Below the pieces are notes generated by a model. It was not told the DNA's origin, ran no database searches, and worked only from the letters and a program-made list of their open reading frames with translations. A program made the translations under genes and the position numbers. This document shows positions 25,286 through 35,628 of a DNA stretch of 62,858 nt, piece by piece. The stretch comes from an uncultured Clostridia bacterium (lineage in GTDB: Bacteria; Bacillota; Clostridia; Christensenellales; Aristaeellaceae): positions 1-62,858 of the forward strand of contig CANRLC010000010.1 of assembly GCA_947631405.1 (NCBI GenBank), written 5' to 3'. Position 1 is the first letter of the stretch. Each line of letters starts with the position of its first letter.

Positions 25286-25319
25286 GCGGCCCGCGAAAAG
25301 ATCGCGGGCCGCTTTTTTT
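25286..25319 (+). terminator. Terminator of the csoR-copA operon
   Basis: An 11-bp perfect stem GCGGCCCGCGA / TCGCGGGCCGC followed by seven T. Confidence 0.95.
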
Positions 25320-25353
25320 CTAGTCAAATTGGGCTGTTCCTTGCTTGCTCAGC

Positions 25354-25382
25354 TTGACAATCGCGCGCGGGCGCGCTAAACT
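25354..25382 (+). promoter_or_regulatory. pepC promoter
   Basis: TTGACA (25354-25359), 17-bp spacer made of alternating GCGCGC, then TAAACT (25377-25382). Confidence 0.65.
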
Positions 25383-25432
25383 GAAGGCGCGGGCGACGCC
25401 CGCCAAATCCCGAGCGAAAGGAAGTCCTCACC

Positions 25433-26770
25433 ATGCAGCCCAGCCCCATCACGGACGCGCAGCTCGCGCGCTGGTCCGACGCCTATCAGGGCAGCGCCGA
25501 GCGCCGCCTCGCCACGCGCGCTCTCTCCAAGGCCGAGCTGGCCGACGTCGCCTTTGTGCCGGGCGCAGCGGCGGCGATGCGCCAGAAATTCTCGCTGGAG
25601 ATCCCCGCGCTGGAGGTCGCCAACCAGAAGCAGAGCGGCCGCTGCTGGCTCTTCGCCGCGGCGAACGTGCTGCGCGAAAACATCGCCAAGGAAAAGAACC
25701 TCGAAAAGTTCGAGCTGTCCCAAAGCTTTCTGGCCTTCTGGGATAAGTTTGAGCGCGCCAATTACTTCCTGGAGACCATCCTCCAGCTTCGCGACCGCCC
25801 GACGGACGACCGCGAGATGATGCATGTGCTGCAGACGGGCGTTCACGACGGCGGCCAGTGGGATATGTTCGCCAACATCGTGCGCAAGTACGGCATCGTG
25901 CCCAAGGACGTCTACGACGAGACCGCGCAAACCGGCGCGACCCGCCCGATGAACGGCCAGCTCAACCGCGCGCTCAAGGCCGGGGCCGCGAAGCTGCGCG
26001 CCTTGGCCGCCTCCGGCGCGGGCGAGGACGAATTGTCCGCCTGCAAGGAGGAGCTGCTTTCCCGCGTGTACGGCTTCTTGTGCAGCTGCTACGGCGGCGA
26101 GCCGCCCAAGCGCTTCGATTTTGAATACGTCGATAAGGACGGCGAATACCACGCCGAGCGCGATCTGACGCCCGCGTCCTTCCGCGACCGCTACGTCGGC
26201 GACCTGCTCGAGCGGATCGTCAGCATCATTAACGCGCCCACGGACGACAAGCCGTATCACAGGACGTTCACCATTCGGCTGCTGGGCAACGTCGTGGGCG
26301 GGCGCGCGGTCAAGCACCTGAACCTGCCGATGGACGAGTTCAAGGCCGCCATCCTGCGCCAGCTGCAGGACGGCAAGGTCGTCTGGTTCGGCAGCGACGT
26401 GGGTCACTTCGGCGATCGTGCCGCGGGCATCTGGGATGACAAGTGCTTCGACTACGAGCTGCTCACCGGCCTTCCGCTGACCGTGGGCAAGGAGGACGCG
26501 CTCAACTACGGCCTCTCCGCGATGAACCACGCGATGGTGCTCACGGGCGTGCATCTCGTGGACGGCAAGCCCACGCGCTGGAAGATCGAGAACAGCTGGG
26601 GCGACAAGGGCGGCGAGAAGGGCTACTACGTCTGCTCCGACAGTTGGTTCGATCTCTACGTCTATCAGGCCGCCGTCGAGCGCGCGTATCTGGGCGACCT
26701 CGCCGCGCTCTACGAGCAGCAGCCCATCGAACTCGCCCCGTGGGATCCGATGGGAACGCTGGCGCGCTGA
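25433..26770 (+). CDS. pepC: Aminopeptidase C (bleomycin hydrolase family, C1B)
   Basis: A 445-residue cytoplasmic cysteine aminopeptidase of the papain clan that trims peptides and forms hexamers in known homologues. The catalytic Cys is C71 in QSGRCWLFAA, with His H366 in MNHAMVLTGVH and Asn N387 in KIENSWGDKGGEKGYY. FSQSFLAFWDK-like and GGQWDMFANIVRKYG segments are also typical. Full length. Single gene with its own promoter; followed by copy D of the palindromic repeat, which may serve as its terminator. Confidence 0.96.
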   Translation: MQPSPITDAQLARWSDAYQGSAERRLATRALSKAELADVAFVPGAAAAMRQKFSLEIPALEVANQKQSGRCWLFAAANVLRENIAKEKNLEKFELSQSFLAFWDKFERANYFLETILQLRDRPTDDREMMHVLQTGVHDGGQWDMFANIVRKYGIVPKDVYDETAQTGATRPMNGQLNRALKAGAAKLRALAASGAGEDELSACKEELLSRVYGFLCSCYGGEPPKRFDFEYVDKDGEYHAERDLTPASFRDRYVGDLLERIVSIINAPTDDKPYHRTFTIRLLGNVVGGRAVKHLNLPMDEFKAAILRQLQDGKVVWFGSDVGHFGDRAAGIWDDKCFDYELLTGLPLTVGKEDALNYGLSAMNHAMVLTGVHLVDGKPTRWKIENSWGDKGGEKGYYVCSDSWFDLYVYQAAVERAYLGDLAALYEQQPIELAPWDPMGTLAR

Positions 26771-27081
26771 GGCGGCGCGCCAGCTCGCCTTTTGATGCAT
26801 CGTTCATTCCTTTACCGCCCGCTTGAAGCGGGCGGGCAGCTTGTCGAAAAACCCATATTCAGCGTCAAAAGCCTTTTTAATTTCAATTCAAAATCCAAGC
26901 AGATATTGAAGGAATTGGATCGCCTTTTCTCCCCCCCTCCGGGGGAGAAAAGCCTTCTTTGACGAGCTTTAATCCCCGCTTCATGCGGGGCTTTTGCGCT
27001 TTTGCGCGTTTTTTCGCGCGCGAAGCCCAAAAAAGCGCGCCGCAGCGCGCGCTTGCACTGGCATTCTTCTGCGGGATATGG
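26771..27081. repeat. Intergenic region with copy D of the dispersed palindromic repeat
   Basis: No gene. 26840-26962 matches the tandem copies at 19.8-20.1 kb: TTGTCGAAAAACCCATA, TTTCAATTCAAAATCCAAGCA, ATATTGAAGGAATTGGATCG, and the hairpin CTTTTCTCCCCCCC...GGGGGAGAAAAG with CTTCTTTGACGAGC. A second hairpin CCCCGC-TTCAT-GCGGGG lies at 26974-26990. The remainder is GC-alternating spacer. Confidence 0.75.
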
Positions 27082-27087
27082 TATAAT
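27082..27087 (+). promoter_or_regulatory. Extended -10 promoter of the dlt-like operon
   Basis: TGGTATAAT has a perfect -10 and an extended TG motif; no well-spaced -35 is seen. It lies about 78 bp upstream of the first operon gene. Confidence 0.6.
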
Positions 27088-27164
27088 CGCTGTTGGGCTA
27101 TGCCCTGCGCAGGCTCGCCCACGCGGGCGCCGCGCTCCATTTTTTGCAACGGAAGGCTGATCGC

Positions 27165-28700
27165 ATGTCCCTGTCCGCTCTGATCGCTGTCGCCCTCCTT
27201 GGCGCCGGGCTGTATTACCTGTGCCCGCCCAAGGCGCGCTGGGCGCTGCTGCTCGCGGTCAGCTATGCCTTCTACGCCTATTGCGGCCTGTACGCCCTGC
27301 CCTATCTGCTCGCCACGACGGCGAGCACATGGGCGGGCGCGCTGCTGCTCGCGAAGCTGGACGCGCGCCTGTCCGCGCGCCTGTCCGCGGAGCAGATCGC
27401 GCGCGAGGACAAGCGCCGCCTGCGCGCGGCGACAAAGCGGACAAAGCAAGCCCTCCTTTGGGGCGTGCTATCGCTCAATCTGGGGCTGTTGTGCCTCGTC
27501 AAGTACGTCGCGCCCGCGCTGCCGCGCCTGTCGCTGCTCATGCCGCTGGGCATCTCCTTTTACACGTTTCAGTCGATCGCCTACCTGCTGGACGTCTACA
27601 ACGGCAAGCTCGCCCCGCAGCGAAACCCGCTGCGCTACGCGCTGTTCGTCTCCTTCTTCCCGCAGCTGATTCAGGGGCCGATCGCCCGCTACGACCAGCT
27701 CGCAGGTCAGCTCTACGAGCCGCACCGCTTCGATTTCGCCGCGCTGGAGCGCGGCGCGATGCTGATGATCTGGGGCCTGTTTAAGAAGAAGGTCATCGCC
27801 GACCGCGCGCTGCCGCTCGTGGAGGGCGTCTTCTCCCAGCCCGGCGCACACGGCGGCGCGGTGATCGCCGTCGGGGTGCTGTTTTACTCCCTGCAGCAAT
27901 ACGCCGATTTTTCGGGCGGCATCGACCTCGCCGCGGGCATCGCCGAGCTGTTCGGCATCCGCCTCGCGCCGAATTTCAAAAGGCCGTACTTTTCCGTCTC
28001 GCTGGGCGATTTCTGGCGGCGCTGGCACATCAGTCTGGGCAGCTTCATGCGCGATTACGTCTTCTACCCCTTCGCGCTCTGTCGCCCCGTCACGCGCGCG
28101 GCCAAGGCGCTCAAGGCGCGCTTCGGCCCCGCCGTCTCGCGCGCCTTCCCCGCCGCCATGGGCAACGTGCTCGTGTTCCTGCTGGTCGGCGTGTGGCACG
28201 GGGCGACCGCCAATTACGTCCTCTGGGGGCTGTATAACGGCGTGATTCTGGCCGTGAGCGCGTATCTGGAGCCGGCCTATCGCCGCTTCGGCGAAAACCA
28301 CGCCCGGCTCGTCGCCACGCGCGGCTTCCACGCCCTGCGCGTGCTGCGCACGTTTTTGATCGTCAACATCGGCTGGTACTTTGACCGCAGCGCGCGCGCC
28401 TCGCAGGCGCTGACGCTGCTCTGGCACACCGTGGCGCAGCCGCGCCTTAGCGAACTCGCGAGCGGCGCGCTGCTTGGCTTCGGCCTCGATGGGCGGGATT
28501 TCTTCCTGCTCGCCGTCGCCACCGGCCTGCTCTTCGCCATATCGCTGCTGCAGGAGCGCGGCGTCGCCGTGCGCGAGGCGGTCATGGCCCGCCCGCTGCC
28601 CGTGCGCTGGGCGCTGCTGCTGGCGTTCGCGCTGCTGCTGCTCTCCGGCGCCGTCACGGGCGGCGGATACGAGAGCGGCTTCCTCTACGCCGTATTCTAA
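27165..28700 (+). CDS. MBOAT-family O-acyltransferase 1 (DltB/AlgI-like)
   Basis: A 511-residue polytopic membrane acyltransferase. Family hallmarks are PLGISFYTFQSIAYLLDVY, SFFPQLIQGPIARYDQL, the first conserved His (H288) in DFWRRWHISLGSFMRDYVFYP and the catalytic His (H345) in GVWHGATANYVLWGLYNG. In dlt and alginate systems such proteins carry acyl groups across the membrane to a surface polymer. ATG at 27165 is favoured by GGAAGG upstream; an earlier in-frame ATG has no site. First gene of a seven-gene operon with a dedicated SGNH partner directly behind it. Confidence 0.9.
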   Translation: MSLSALIAVALLGAGLYYLCPPKARWALLLAVSYAFYAYCGLYALPYLLATTASTWAGALLLAKLDARLSARLSAEQIAREDKRRLRAATKRTKQALLWGVLSLNLGLLCLVKYVAPALPRLSLLMPLGISFYTFQSIAYLLDVYNGKLAPQRNPLRYALFVSFFPQLIQGPIARYDQLAGQLYEPHRFDFAALERGAMLMIWGLFKKKVIADRALPLVEGVFSQPGAHGGAVIAVGVLFYSLQQYADFSGGIDLAAGIAELFGIRLAPNFKRPYFSVSLGDFWRRWHISLGSFMRDYVFYPFALCRPVTRAAKALKARFGPAVSRAFPAAMGNVLVFLLVGVWHGATANYVLWGLYNGVILAVSAYLEPAYRRFGENHARLVATRGFHALRVLRTFLIVNIGWYFDRSARASQALTLLWHTVAQPRLSELASGALLGFGLDGRDFFLLAVATGLLFAISLLQERGVAVREAVMARPLPVRWALLLAFALLLLSGAVTGGGYESGFLYAVF

Positions 28701-28722
28701 ACCGCACCTCGGAGGTGAAGGC

Positions 28723-30066
28723 ATGAAAGCGACCGCGTGCGCCGTCTTGCGCCTGCTCGGCTTTCTTCTCGCGCTCGCGCTGCTCGTCGCCCTGGCCAAC
28801 ACCGTGCTCGTGCGCATGGACGCGGTCACGGCGATCACGATGCACGAGATGAAGACGCGCAGCGACATCGAGCTGTGCGCCGTCGGCTCCTCCCTCTCGC
28901 AGGATCACTTCAACGCCGCGCTCATCAGCGAGGCGACCGGAAAGCGCGCGTTCTCCGCGTCGGTCAACGCGGCGTCGCTGCAATCGGCCATCGCCGTGAC
29001 GCAGGAGCTGCTGCGCACCAACCGGCCGGAGTGGATCGCGCTGGTGCTGGACACCTACAACCTGAGCACCGCCAAGGAGGACATCTACGCCGAGTGCCGC
29101 CTGATGCCGCACCTGACGGGCCTGCGCACCAAGCTCGATTACTACCTGCGCCTGTGCCGCGCGGACGGGGATTACCTCAACCGCCTGCTGCTCTTTCGCC
29201 CCTTCGGCGTCACGTCGCTGTCCGACGTCGTCAAGAACATCCGCCTGCGCATCGACTCCGAGGCGGCCTTTGCCGACGCCGCGCGGGACATGCCGCCGGA
29301 CGTGACCTACATGGGCTGCGGCTACCTGCGCTACACGACGCCCGCGGGCGTGGAGGATCTGGTACGCCGCCAGCTCATCCGCGAGCCGGATCCCTATGTC
29401 GGCTACAATTATCCGCTCCTGCCGCAGACGCGCGAGATGCTCGGCGACTATTTCGCCCTGTGCGAGGAGGCGGGCGTTCATCTCATGGTCGTGATCGCCC
29501 CGGCGCTGACGGCGCACGCGCTGGCCGAGCCGGACTTTCTGCCCTACGCGGACAACCTCTCCGCCTTCTGCGCGGAGGCGGGCGTGCCCTGCTTCAACTT
29601 CACCTACGCCAAGCCCGAGCTTCTGCCCCACCTCGACGACACGTTCTTCGACCTGCACCACATGAACGCGGACGGCGCGGATCGCTTCAGCGCCGCCTTT
29701 GCCGAGCTGTTTAACCGCTACACCGCTGGCGAGGACGTGAGCGGGCTATTCTACGCCACGCGCTGGGAATACTTCGCCTCCTTGGATTTCATCACCAACG
29801 TGTGGCTGAAGCCCGACGGGGACGGCTTCACGGCGGACTGCAACCGCGGCAGCGAGGTGACGCCGCTCTACCGCTACAGCCTGCTGGACGCCGGCGGGCG
29901 GGAGGAGCTGCTGCTCGACTGGTCTGCGCAAGTACACGTCAGCGTGGCCCTCGCGCCGGGCGAAACGCTGCGCGTGTACGCGATGCCGCAGGGCGGCGCG
30001 CAGGATGAACGCGTGTACTTCGATTATCCCGACGACGACAGTTCCGCCGCCCCGGACGCGGCGTAA
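28723..30066 (+). CDS. Membrane-anchored SGNH-like (DltD/DHHW-type) protein 1
   Basis: A 447-residue protein with an N-terminal membrane anchor (residues 8-30) and an extracellular domain. SGNH-type elements are GSSLSQDHFN (nucleophile-region serines 56-57) and a C-terminal FFDLHHMNADGADRF carrying the Asp/His pair. A beta-rich tail of ~110 residues follows, ending in Asp/Ser-rich sequence. SGNH partners of MBOATs (DltD, AlgJ/X) finish acyl transfer on the outer face. It begins 22 bp after MBOAT 1 with GGAGGTG. The exact family is uncertain. Confidence 0.75.
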   Translation: MKATACAVLRLLGFLLALALLVALANTVLVRMDAVTAITMHEMKTRSDIELCAVGSSLSQDHFNAALISEATGKRAFSASVNAASLQSAIAVTQELLRTNRPEWIALVLDTYNLSTAKEDIYAECRLMPHLTGLRTKLDYYLRLCRADGDYLNRLLLFRPFGVTSLSDVVKNIRLRIDSEAAFADAARDMPPDVTYMGCGYLRYTTPAGVEDLVRRQLIREPDPYVGYNYPLLPQTREMLGDYFALCEEAGVHLMVVIAPALTAHALAEPDFLPYADNLSAFCAEAGVPCFNFTYAKPELLPHLDDTFFDLHHMNADGADRFSAAFAELFNRYTAGEDVSGLFYATRWEYFASLDFITNVWLKPDGDGFTADCNRGSEVTPLYRYSLLDAGGREELLLDWSAQVHVSVALAPGETLRVYAMPQGGAQDERVYFDYPDDDSSAAPDAA

Positions 30067-30076
30067 AGGAGCAAGC

Positions 30077-31603
<1,527 letters not shown>

Positions 31604-31621
31604 CGCGGCGGGAGGAACTGC

Positions 31622-32800
31622 ATGGACAACGAACGCCTCTACGCCCTCGCCCAGCGCTTCGGCACGCCCTGCTTCGTCTTCGACGAGACGGCGCTCGCCG
31701 GGCGCATGCGCCGCGCCCGCGCCCTCGTCGGGGAGCGCGTGCGGCTGTGCTACTCCATCAAGGCGAACCCGTTCCTCATCCCCGCGATGCTGGAGCTGAC
31801 CGATCTGCTCGAGGTGTGCAGCCCCGGCGAGCTGGCCGTGTGCAAGGCGCTTGCCGTACCCGCGGACGCGGTGCTCTTTTCCGGCGTCAACAAGACCGCC
31901 GAGGACGTCGCCCACGCGATGGACGCGGGCGTGACCCGCTTCACGGCGGAGTCGCCCCTGCACGTCGAGCTGCTGCAAAGCGCGGCCGCCGCGCGGGGAA
32001 TCTCCGTGTCCGTGCTGCTGCGGCTGACCGCCGGGACGCAGTTCGGCATGGACGAGGGCGACCTGCTGCGCGCCATCGATCATCGAGGCCTCACGCCGAA
32101 TTTGCGCATCGAAGGGCTGCACTTTTTCGCGGGTACCCAGCGCAAGAAGCTCTCTGAGCAGCGCGAGGAGCTGGCGATGCTCCGCCGCTTCATGGACATG
32201 CTGCGCGCGGAGCACGGCTTTGAGACGCTCAAGCTCGAGTACGGCCCGGGGCTTTACTTCCCCTACTTCGCGAACGAGGACGACGCCGACACCCTCGCGC
32301 CCCTGCGCGAGCTGGCGGATGATTTGAAGCGCATGGCCGAGGCGACCGAGCTGACCGTGGAGATGGGCCGCTTCTTCGTCTCCCCGTGCGGGACGTACCT
32401 CACGCGCGTCGTCGATACGAAGGTGAACCGTGGGCAGGCCTACGCGATCGTGGACGGCGGCATCCATCACGTCAACTATCTGGGCGGGATGATGGGCATG
32501 CGCGCGCCGCGCATCGATCACCTGCACGCCGGGCCGGTCGCCGGCGGCGAGCCGGTGGACACCATGCTCTGCGGCAGCCTCTGCACGACGGCGGACGTGC
32601 TGGTGCGCCGCCTGCCGCTTTCCAATCTCGCGCGCGGGGACGTGCTGGCCTTCCGCGACATCGGCGCGTATTCCGTCACCGAGGCCCCGGCGCTCTTCCT
32701 GAGCCGCGACCTGCCGCGCGTCGTGCTGCTGCGGGAGGACGGCGCGCATCTGGCGCGGGACGCCGTGCGCGCAAGCGACCTCAACACGCCCCGCCTGTAA
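31622..32800 (+). CDS. Type III PLP-dependent decarboxylase (LysA/ornithine decarboxylase-like)
   Basis: A 392-residue fold-type III (alanine-racemase-type barrel) enzyme. The PLP lysine is K47 in CYSIKANP. HFFAGTQ, EYGPGLYFPYF and EMGRFFVSPCGTYL follow, and the C-terminal active-site Cys is in CGSLCTTADVL, followed by GAYS. These mark the diaminopimelate/ornithine/carboxynorspermidine decarboxylase group, and family members such as BtrK decarboxylate amino acids bound to a carrier protein. It is placed between ligase and carrier protein, 18 bp after the ligase, in an operon unrelated to lysine synthesis. I infer that it acts in the same envelope pathway, not as LysA. Confidence 0.85.
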   Translation: MDNERLYALAQRFGTPCFVFDETALAGRMRRARALVGERVRLCYSIKANPFLIPAMLELTDLLEVCSPGELAVCKALAVPADAVLFSGVNKTAEDVAHAMDAGVTRFTAESPLHVELLQSAAAARGISVSVLLRLTAGTQFGMDEGDLLRAIDHRGLTPNLRIEGLHFFAGTQRKKLSEQREELAMLRRFMDMLRAEHGFETLKLEYGPGLYFPYFANEDDADTLAPLRELADDLKRMAEATELTVEMGRFFVSPCGTYLTRVVDTKVNRGQAYAIVDGGIHHVNYLGGMMGMRAPRIDHLHAGPVAGGEPVDTMLCGSLCTTADVLVRRLPLSNLARGDVLAFRDIGAYSVTEAPALFLSRDLPRVVLLREDGAHLARDAVRASDLNTPRL

Positions 32801-32858
32801 ACGCTTTCCCGTCCCACGGCGGACTGACCCAACACAACGACCAAAGGAGTGATCCCCC

Positions 32859-33089
32859 ATGAGAGAAACGATCCTTTCCATCCTGCAGGACATCGCCGAC
32901 GGCGTGGACTTTGAGACCTGCCGCACCCTGATCGACGACGGGCTGCTCTCCTCGCTGGACGTATTGCAGCTCATCGGCGCGCTGAACGACGAATTCGATC
33001 TGTCCATCCCCGCCGCGGAGATCGTGCCGGACAACTTCAACAGCGTGGACGCCATCGAGGCGCTCGTGCGCAGGCTGTCCGACGAGTAA
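32859..33089 (+). CDS. DltC-like acyl/aminoacyl carrier protein
   Basis: A 76-residue acidic four-helix carrier protein. The phosphopantetheine serine is S32 in DDGLLSSLDVLQL. FDLSIPAAEIVPDNFNSVDAIEALV closely follows the DltC pattern rather than fatty acid ACP. It would hold the amino acid loaded by the upstream ligase as a thioester on the cytoplasmic face. Strong AAAGGAG site; between the decarboxylase and MBOAT 2. Confidence 0.92.
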   Translation: MRETILSILQDIADGVDFETCRTLIDDGLLSSLDVLQLIGALNDEFDLSIPAAEIVPDNFNSVDAIEALVRRLSDE

Positions 33090-33137
33090 GCCGCAAAACC
33101 TTCTGCCGCCACATCACTACGACACTAGGGAGCACTT

Positions 33138-34565
33138 ATGATCTTCAATTCCTTTTCCTTTCTTGTCTTCTTTCCGATCGTCACGCTGATCTACTTCCTC
33201 ATCCCGCGCCGCGTGCGCTGGGTCTGGCTGCTGGTCGCCAGCTATTACTTCTACATGAACTGGCACGCCGAATACGCGCTGCTCATGGCCGCCAGCACGA
33301 TCATCACCTATGTGTGCGCGCTGTTCGTCCACCGCGTACAGGAGAAAAAGCGGCGCAAGCTCGTGCTCACGCTGGGCATCGTCGCCAACATCGGCATGCT
33401 CGGCTACTTCAAGTACACGGGCATGCTGCTGGACGTGCTGGGCCGAATCAGCGATTTCTTCGGCCTCGGCTTCACGCCGCCGCGCGTGAGCATCCTGCTG
33501 CCCGTGGGCATCAGCTTCTTCATCTTCCAGGCGCTCGGCTACATGATCGACGTCTACCGCGGCGACATCGAGCCGGAGCGCAATCTGTTCAAGTACGCGC
33601 TGTTCGTCTCGTTCTTCCCGCAGCTCGTCGCTGGCCCGATCGAGCGTTCCAAGAACCTGCTGCGTCAGGTCTCCGAGCCGCACGATCCCGACGCCAAGCG
33701 CATCCGCGACGGACTGCTCATCATGATGCTGGGCTTCTTTGAAAAGATGGTCATCGCCGACCGCGCCGCCGTCTATGTGGACGCGATCTTTTCCAACTGG
33801 GCGCAGGCGTCCGGCTGGCAGATCGCGCTCTCGACGCTCGTCTTCTCCGTTCAGGACTTGGGCGACTTCGGCGGGTACAGCCACATCGCCATCGGCGCGG
33901 CGAAGGTGCTGGGCATGACGCTGATGACCAACTTCCGCCAGCCCTACTTCGCCACCTCCGTGCGCGAGTTTTGGGCGCGCTGGCACATCAGTCTGGCGAC
34001 GTGGTTCCGCGATTACATCTATTTCCCGCTCGGCGGCGGCCGCGTCTCCAAGCCGCGCAAGGCGTTTAACACCATGGTCGTCTACACCGTCAGCGGCCTG
34101 TGGCACGGCGCGGCGCTCAAGTTCGTCTTCTGGGGCATGCTCAACGGCGCGCTGCAGGTGATCGAGAGCTTCTTCCCCAAGCGGGAGCACAAGCATCCCC
34201 GGCTGCATCACGCCAAGAGCCTGCTGTGGACGCTGTTCCTCATCAACATCACCATGCTCATCTTCCGCGCCAATTCCATGCGCGCGGCGCTGGGCATGCT
34301 CTTGCGCATCCCCATGGCGTGGGGCGCGCCCGCCTTGGCCACGGGCTTCTCCGTGGCGCAGGCTGTGGCGCTGAGCGTCTTCATCGTCGTGCTGTTCATC
34401 TTTGAGCTGCTGCACGAGCGCAACATGACCGTCACCGAGCTGACCGACCGCCTGCCCATTCCCGCGCGCAGCCTGCTCTATGCGGCCGCCGTGCTGGTCA
34501 TCGCCGTCTTCGGCATCTGGGGGCCGGGATACAGCGCGCAGGCGTTCATCTACTTCCAGTTTTAA
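33138..34565 (+). CDS. MBOAT-family O-acyltransferase 2 (DltB/AlgI-like)
   Basis: A 475-residue polytopic acyltransferase, closer to the classic DltB/AlgI length. PVGISFFIFQALGYMIDVYRG, FFPQLVAGPIERSKNLL, H283 in EFWARWHISLATWFRDYIYFPLGG and the catalytic H323 in SGLWHGAALKFVFWG are present. It differs clearly from MBOAT 1 (for example LGGG motif, loop lengths), so this is an old duplication or two specificities, not a recent copy. Followed 15 bp later by its own SGNH-type partner. Confidence 0.92.
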   Translation: MIFNSFSFLVFFPIVTLIYFLIPRRVRWVWLLVASYYFYMNWHAEYALLMAASTIITYVCALFVHRVQEKKRRKLVLTLGIVANIGMLGYFKYTGMLLDVLGRISDFFGLGFTPPRVSILLPVGISFFIFQALGYMIDVYRGDIEPERNLFKYALFVSFFPQLVAGPIERSKNLLRQVSEPHDPDAKRIRDGLLIMMLGFFEKMVIADRAAVYVDAIFSNWAQASGWQIALSTLVFSVQDLGDFGGYSHIAIGAAKVLGMTLMTNFRQPYFATSVREFWARWHISLATWFRDYIYFPLGGGRVSKPRKAFNTMVVYTVSGLWHGAALKFVFWGMLNGALQVIESFFPKREHKHPRLHHAKSLLWTLFLINITMLIFRANSMRAALGMLLRIPMAWGAPALATGFSVAQAVALSVFIVVLFIFELLHERNMTVTELTDRLPIPARSLLYAAAVLVIAVFGIWGPGYSAQAFIYFQF

Positions 34566-34580
34566 GGGGGGCGGCAGAGC

Positions 34581-35597
34581 ATGAAAAAGACGTTTGCAGC
34601 CATTGCGATCTTCTGCGTCGCGCTCGCCGTCGGCCTGTTTGCCGCCGACCGCTGGACGCGCCGCGACGACGGCGCGCGCAAGTACGGCCTGTTCTTCGAG
34701 AGCGAGCGCGAGGACGAATTCGACGTCCTGTTTTTCGGCACGAGCCATGTGCTCAACTCCATCTTCCCCATGGAGCTGTACCGCGATTTCGGCATCGCCT
34801 CCTATAACATGGGCAACAATTCCGAGCAGCTCGGCGTCACGGAGCAGGTGATGCGGCTCGCCTTCCAGTATCACAAGCCGAAGGTCGCGCTGATCGACGT
34901 GTTCTACATCGACCGCCGCGACGACCTCGAATGGACATACGGCTATCGGCACATGTTCCTCGACGAGATCCCGCTCTCGCCCGCGAAGGTACGCGCGGTC
35001 ACGAGCACCCTGCCCAAGGATTACTGGGGCGAGTTCTTCGTGCCGTTCACGCTCTATCACGGGCGGTGGGAGGAGCTGCTCACCGGAAACATCATCAAGC
35101 AGGTGGACACCGAGCCTGTGATGATGGGCGCGGAGCCGCGCGTGGGCCGGGAGGTTCCGCAGCCCTACGAGCGCACGCACGAGGCGACGCAGACCGAGCT
35201 GCCCGGCACGCAGCCGCTCATAGACATGGCGAATTTCTGCCGGGAAAACGGCGTGGAGCCGGTGTTCCTGTGCATCCCCTCTCCGGCGACGCAGGAGGAG
35301 CAGATGAACTGCAACAGCGTCTATGCGCTCTCCGAGCAGCTGGGCGTGCCGTTCCTCAACCTGCTGGATACCGATCCGCTCGTGGTCGATTTTGACACGG
35401 ACTGCTACGACACCTTCTCCCACCTCAACCCCGACGGCGCGCGCAAGGTGACGCGCTATATCGGCGCGTGGCTGAGCGAGCATTACGACCTGCCCGACCG
35501 CCGGGAGGACGCCGCCTACGCCGATTGGGGGATGCGTTTGCCCGAGTACGACGCGTACCTTGACGAGCGCTGGGGCGAAATGTCCCTGCTCGACTGA
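34581..35597 (+). CDS. Membrane-anchored SGNH-like (DltD/AlgJ-type) protein 2
   Basis: A 338-residue protein with an N-terminal anchor (residues 4-22). The outer domain starts DVLFFGTSHVLNS (nucleophile S55 within GTSH), has ASYNMGNNSEQLG and KVALIDVFYIDRR, and ends with DTFSHLNPDGARKVTRYIG for the Asp-His pair. These are the elements of SGNH hydrolase-like partners of MBOAT proteins. It is the final gene of the operon; its anchor and order mirror the MBOAT 1 - SGNH 1 pair. Confidence 0.8.
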   Translation: MKKTFAAIAIFCVALAVGLFAADRWTRRDDGARKYGLFFESEREDEFDVLFFGTSHVLNSIFPMELYRDFGIASYNMGNNSEQLGVTEQVMRLAFQYHKPKVALIDVFYIDRRDDLEWTYGYRHMFLDEIPLSPAKVRAVTSTLPKDYWGEFFVPFTLYHGRWEELLTGNIIKQVDTEPVMMGAEPRVGREVPQPYERTHEATQTELPGTQPLIDMANFCRENGVEPVFLCIPSPATQEEQMNCNSVYALSEQLGVPFLNLLDTDPLVVDFDTDCYDTFSHLNPDGARKVTRYIGAWLSEHYDLPDRREDAAYADWGMRLPEYDAYLDERWGEMSLLD

Positions 35598-35628
35598 CGG
35601 CCGCGCCTCAAGAAAGGAGACGGTTCGC

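Noticed and set aside
31622-32800. Call as lysA (diaminopimelate decarboxylase)
   Set aside because: Residue pattern fits the broad family, but the operon has no lysine genes and the ligase/carrier context points to another substrate.
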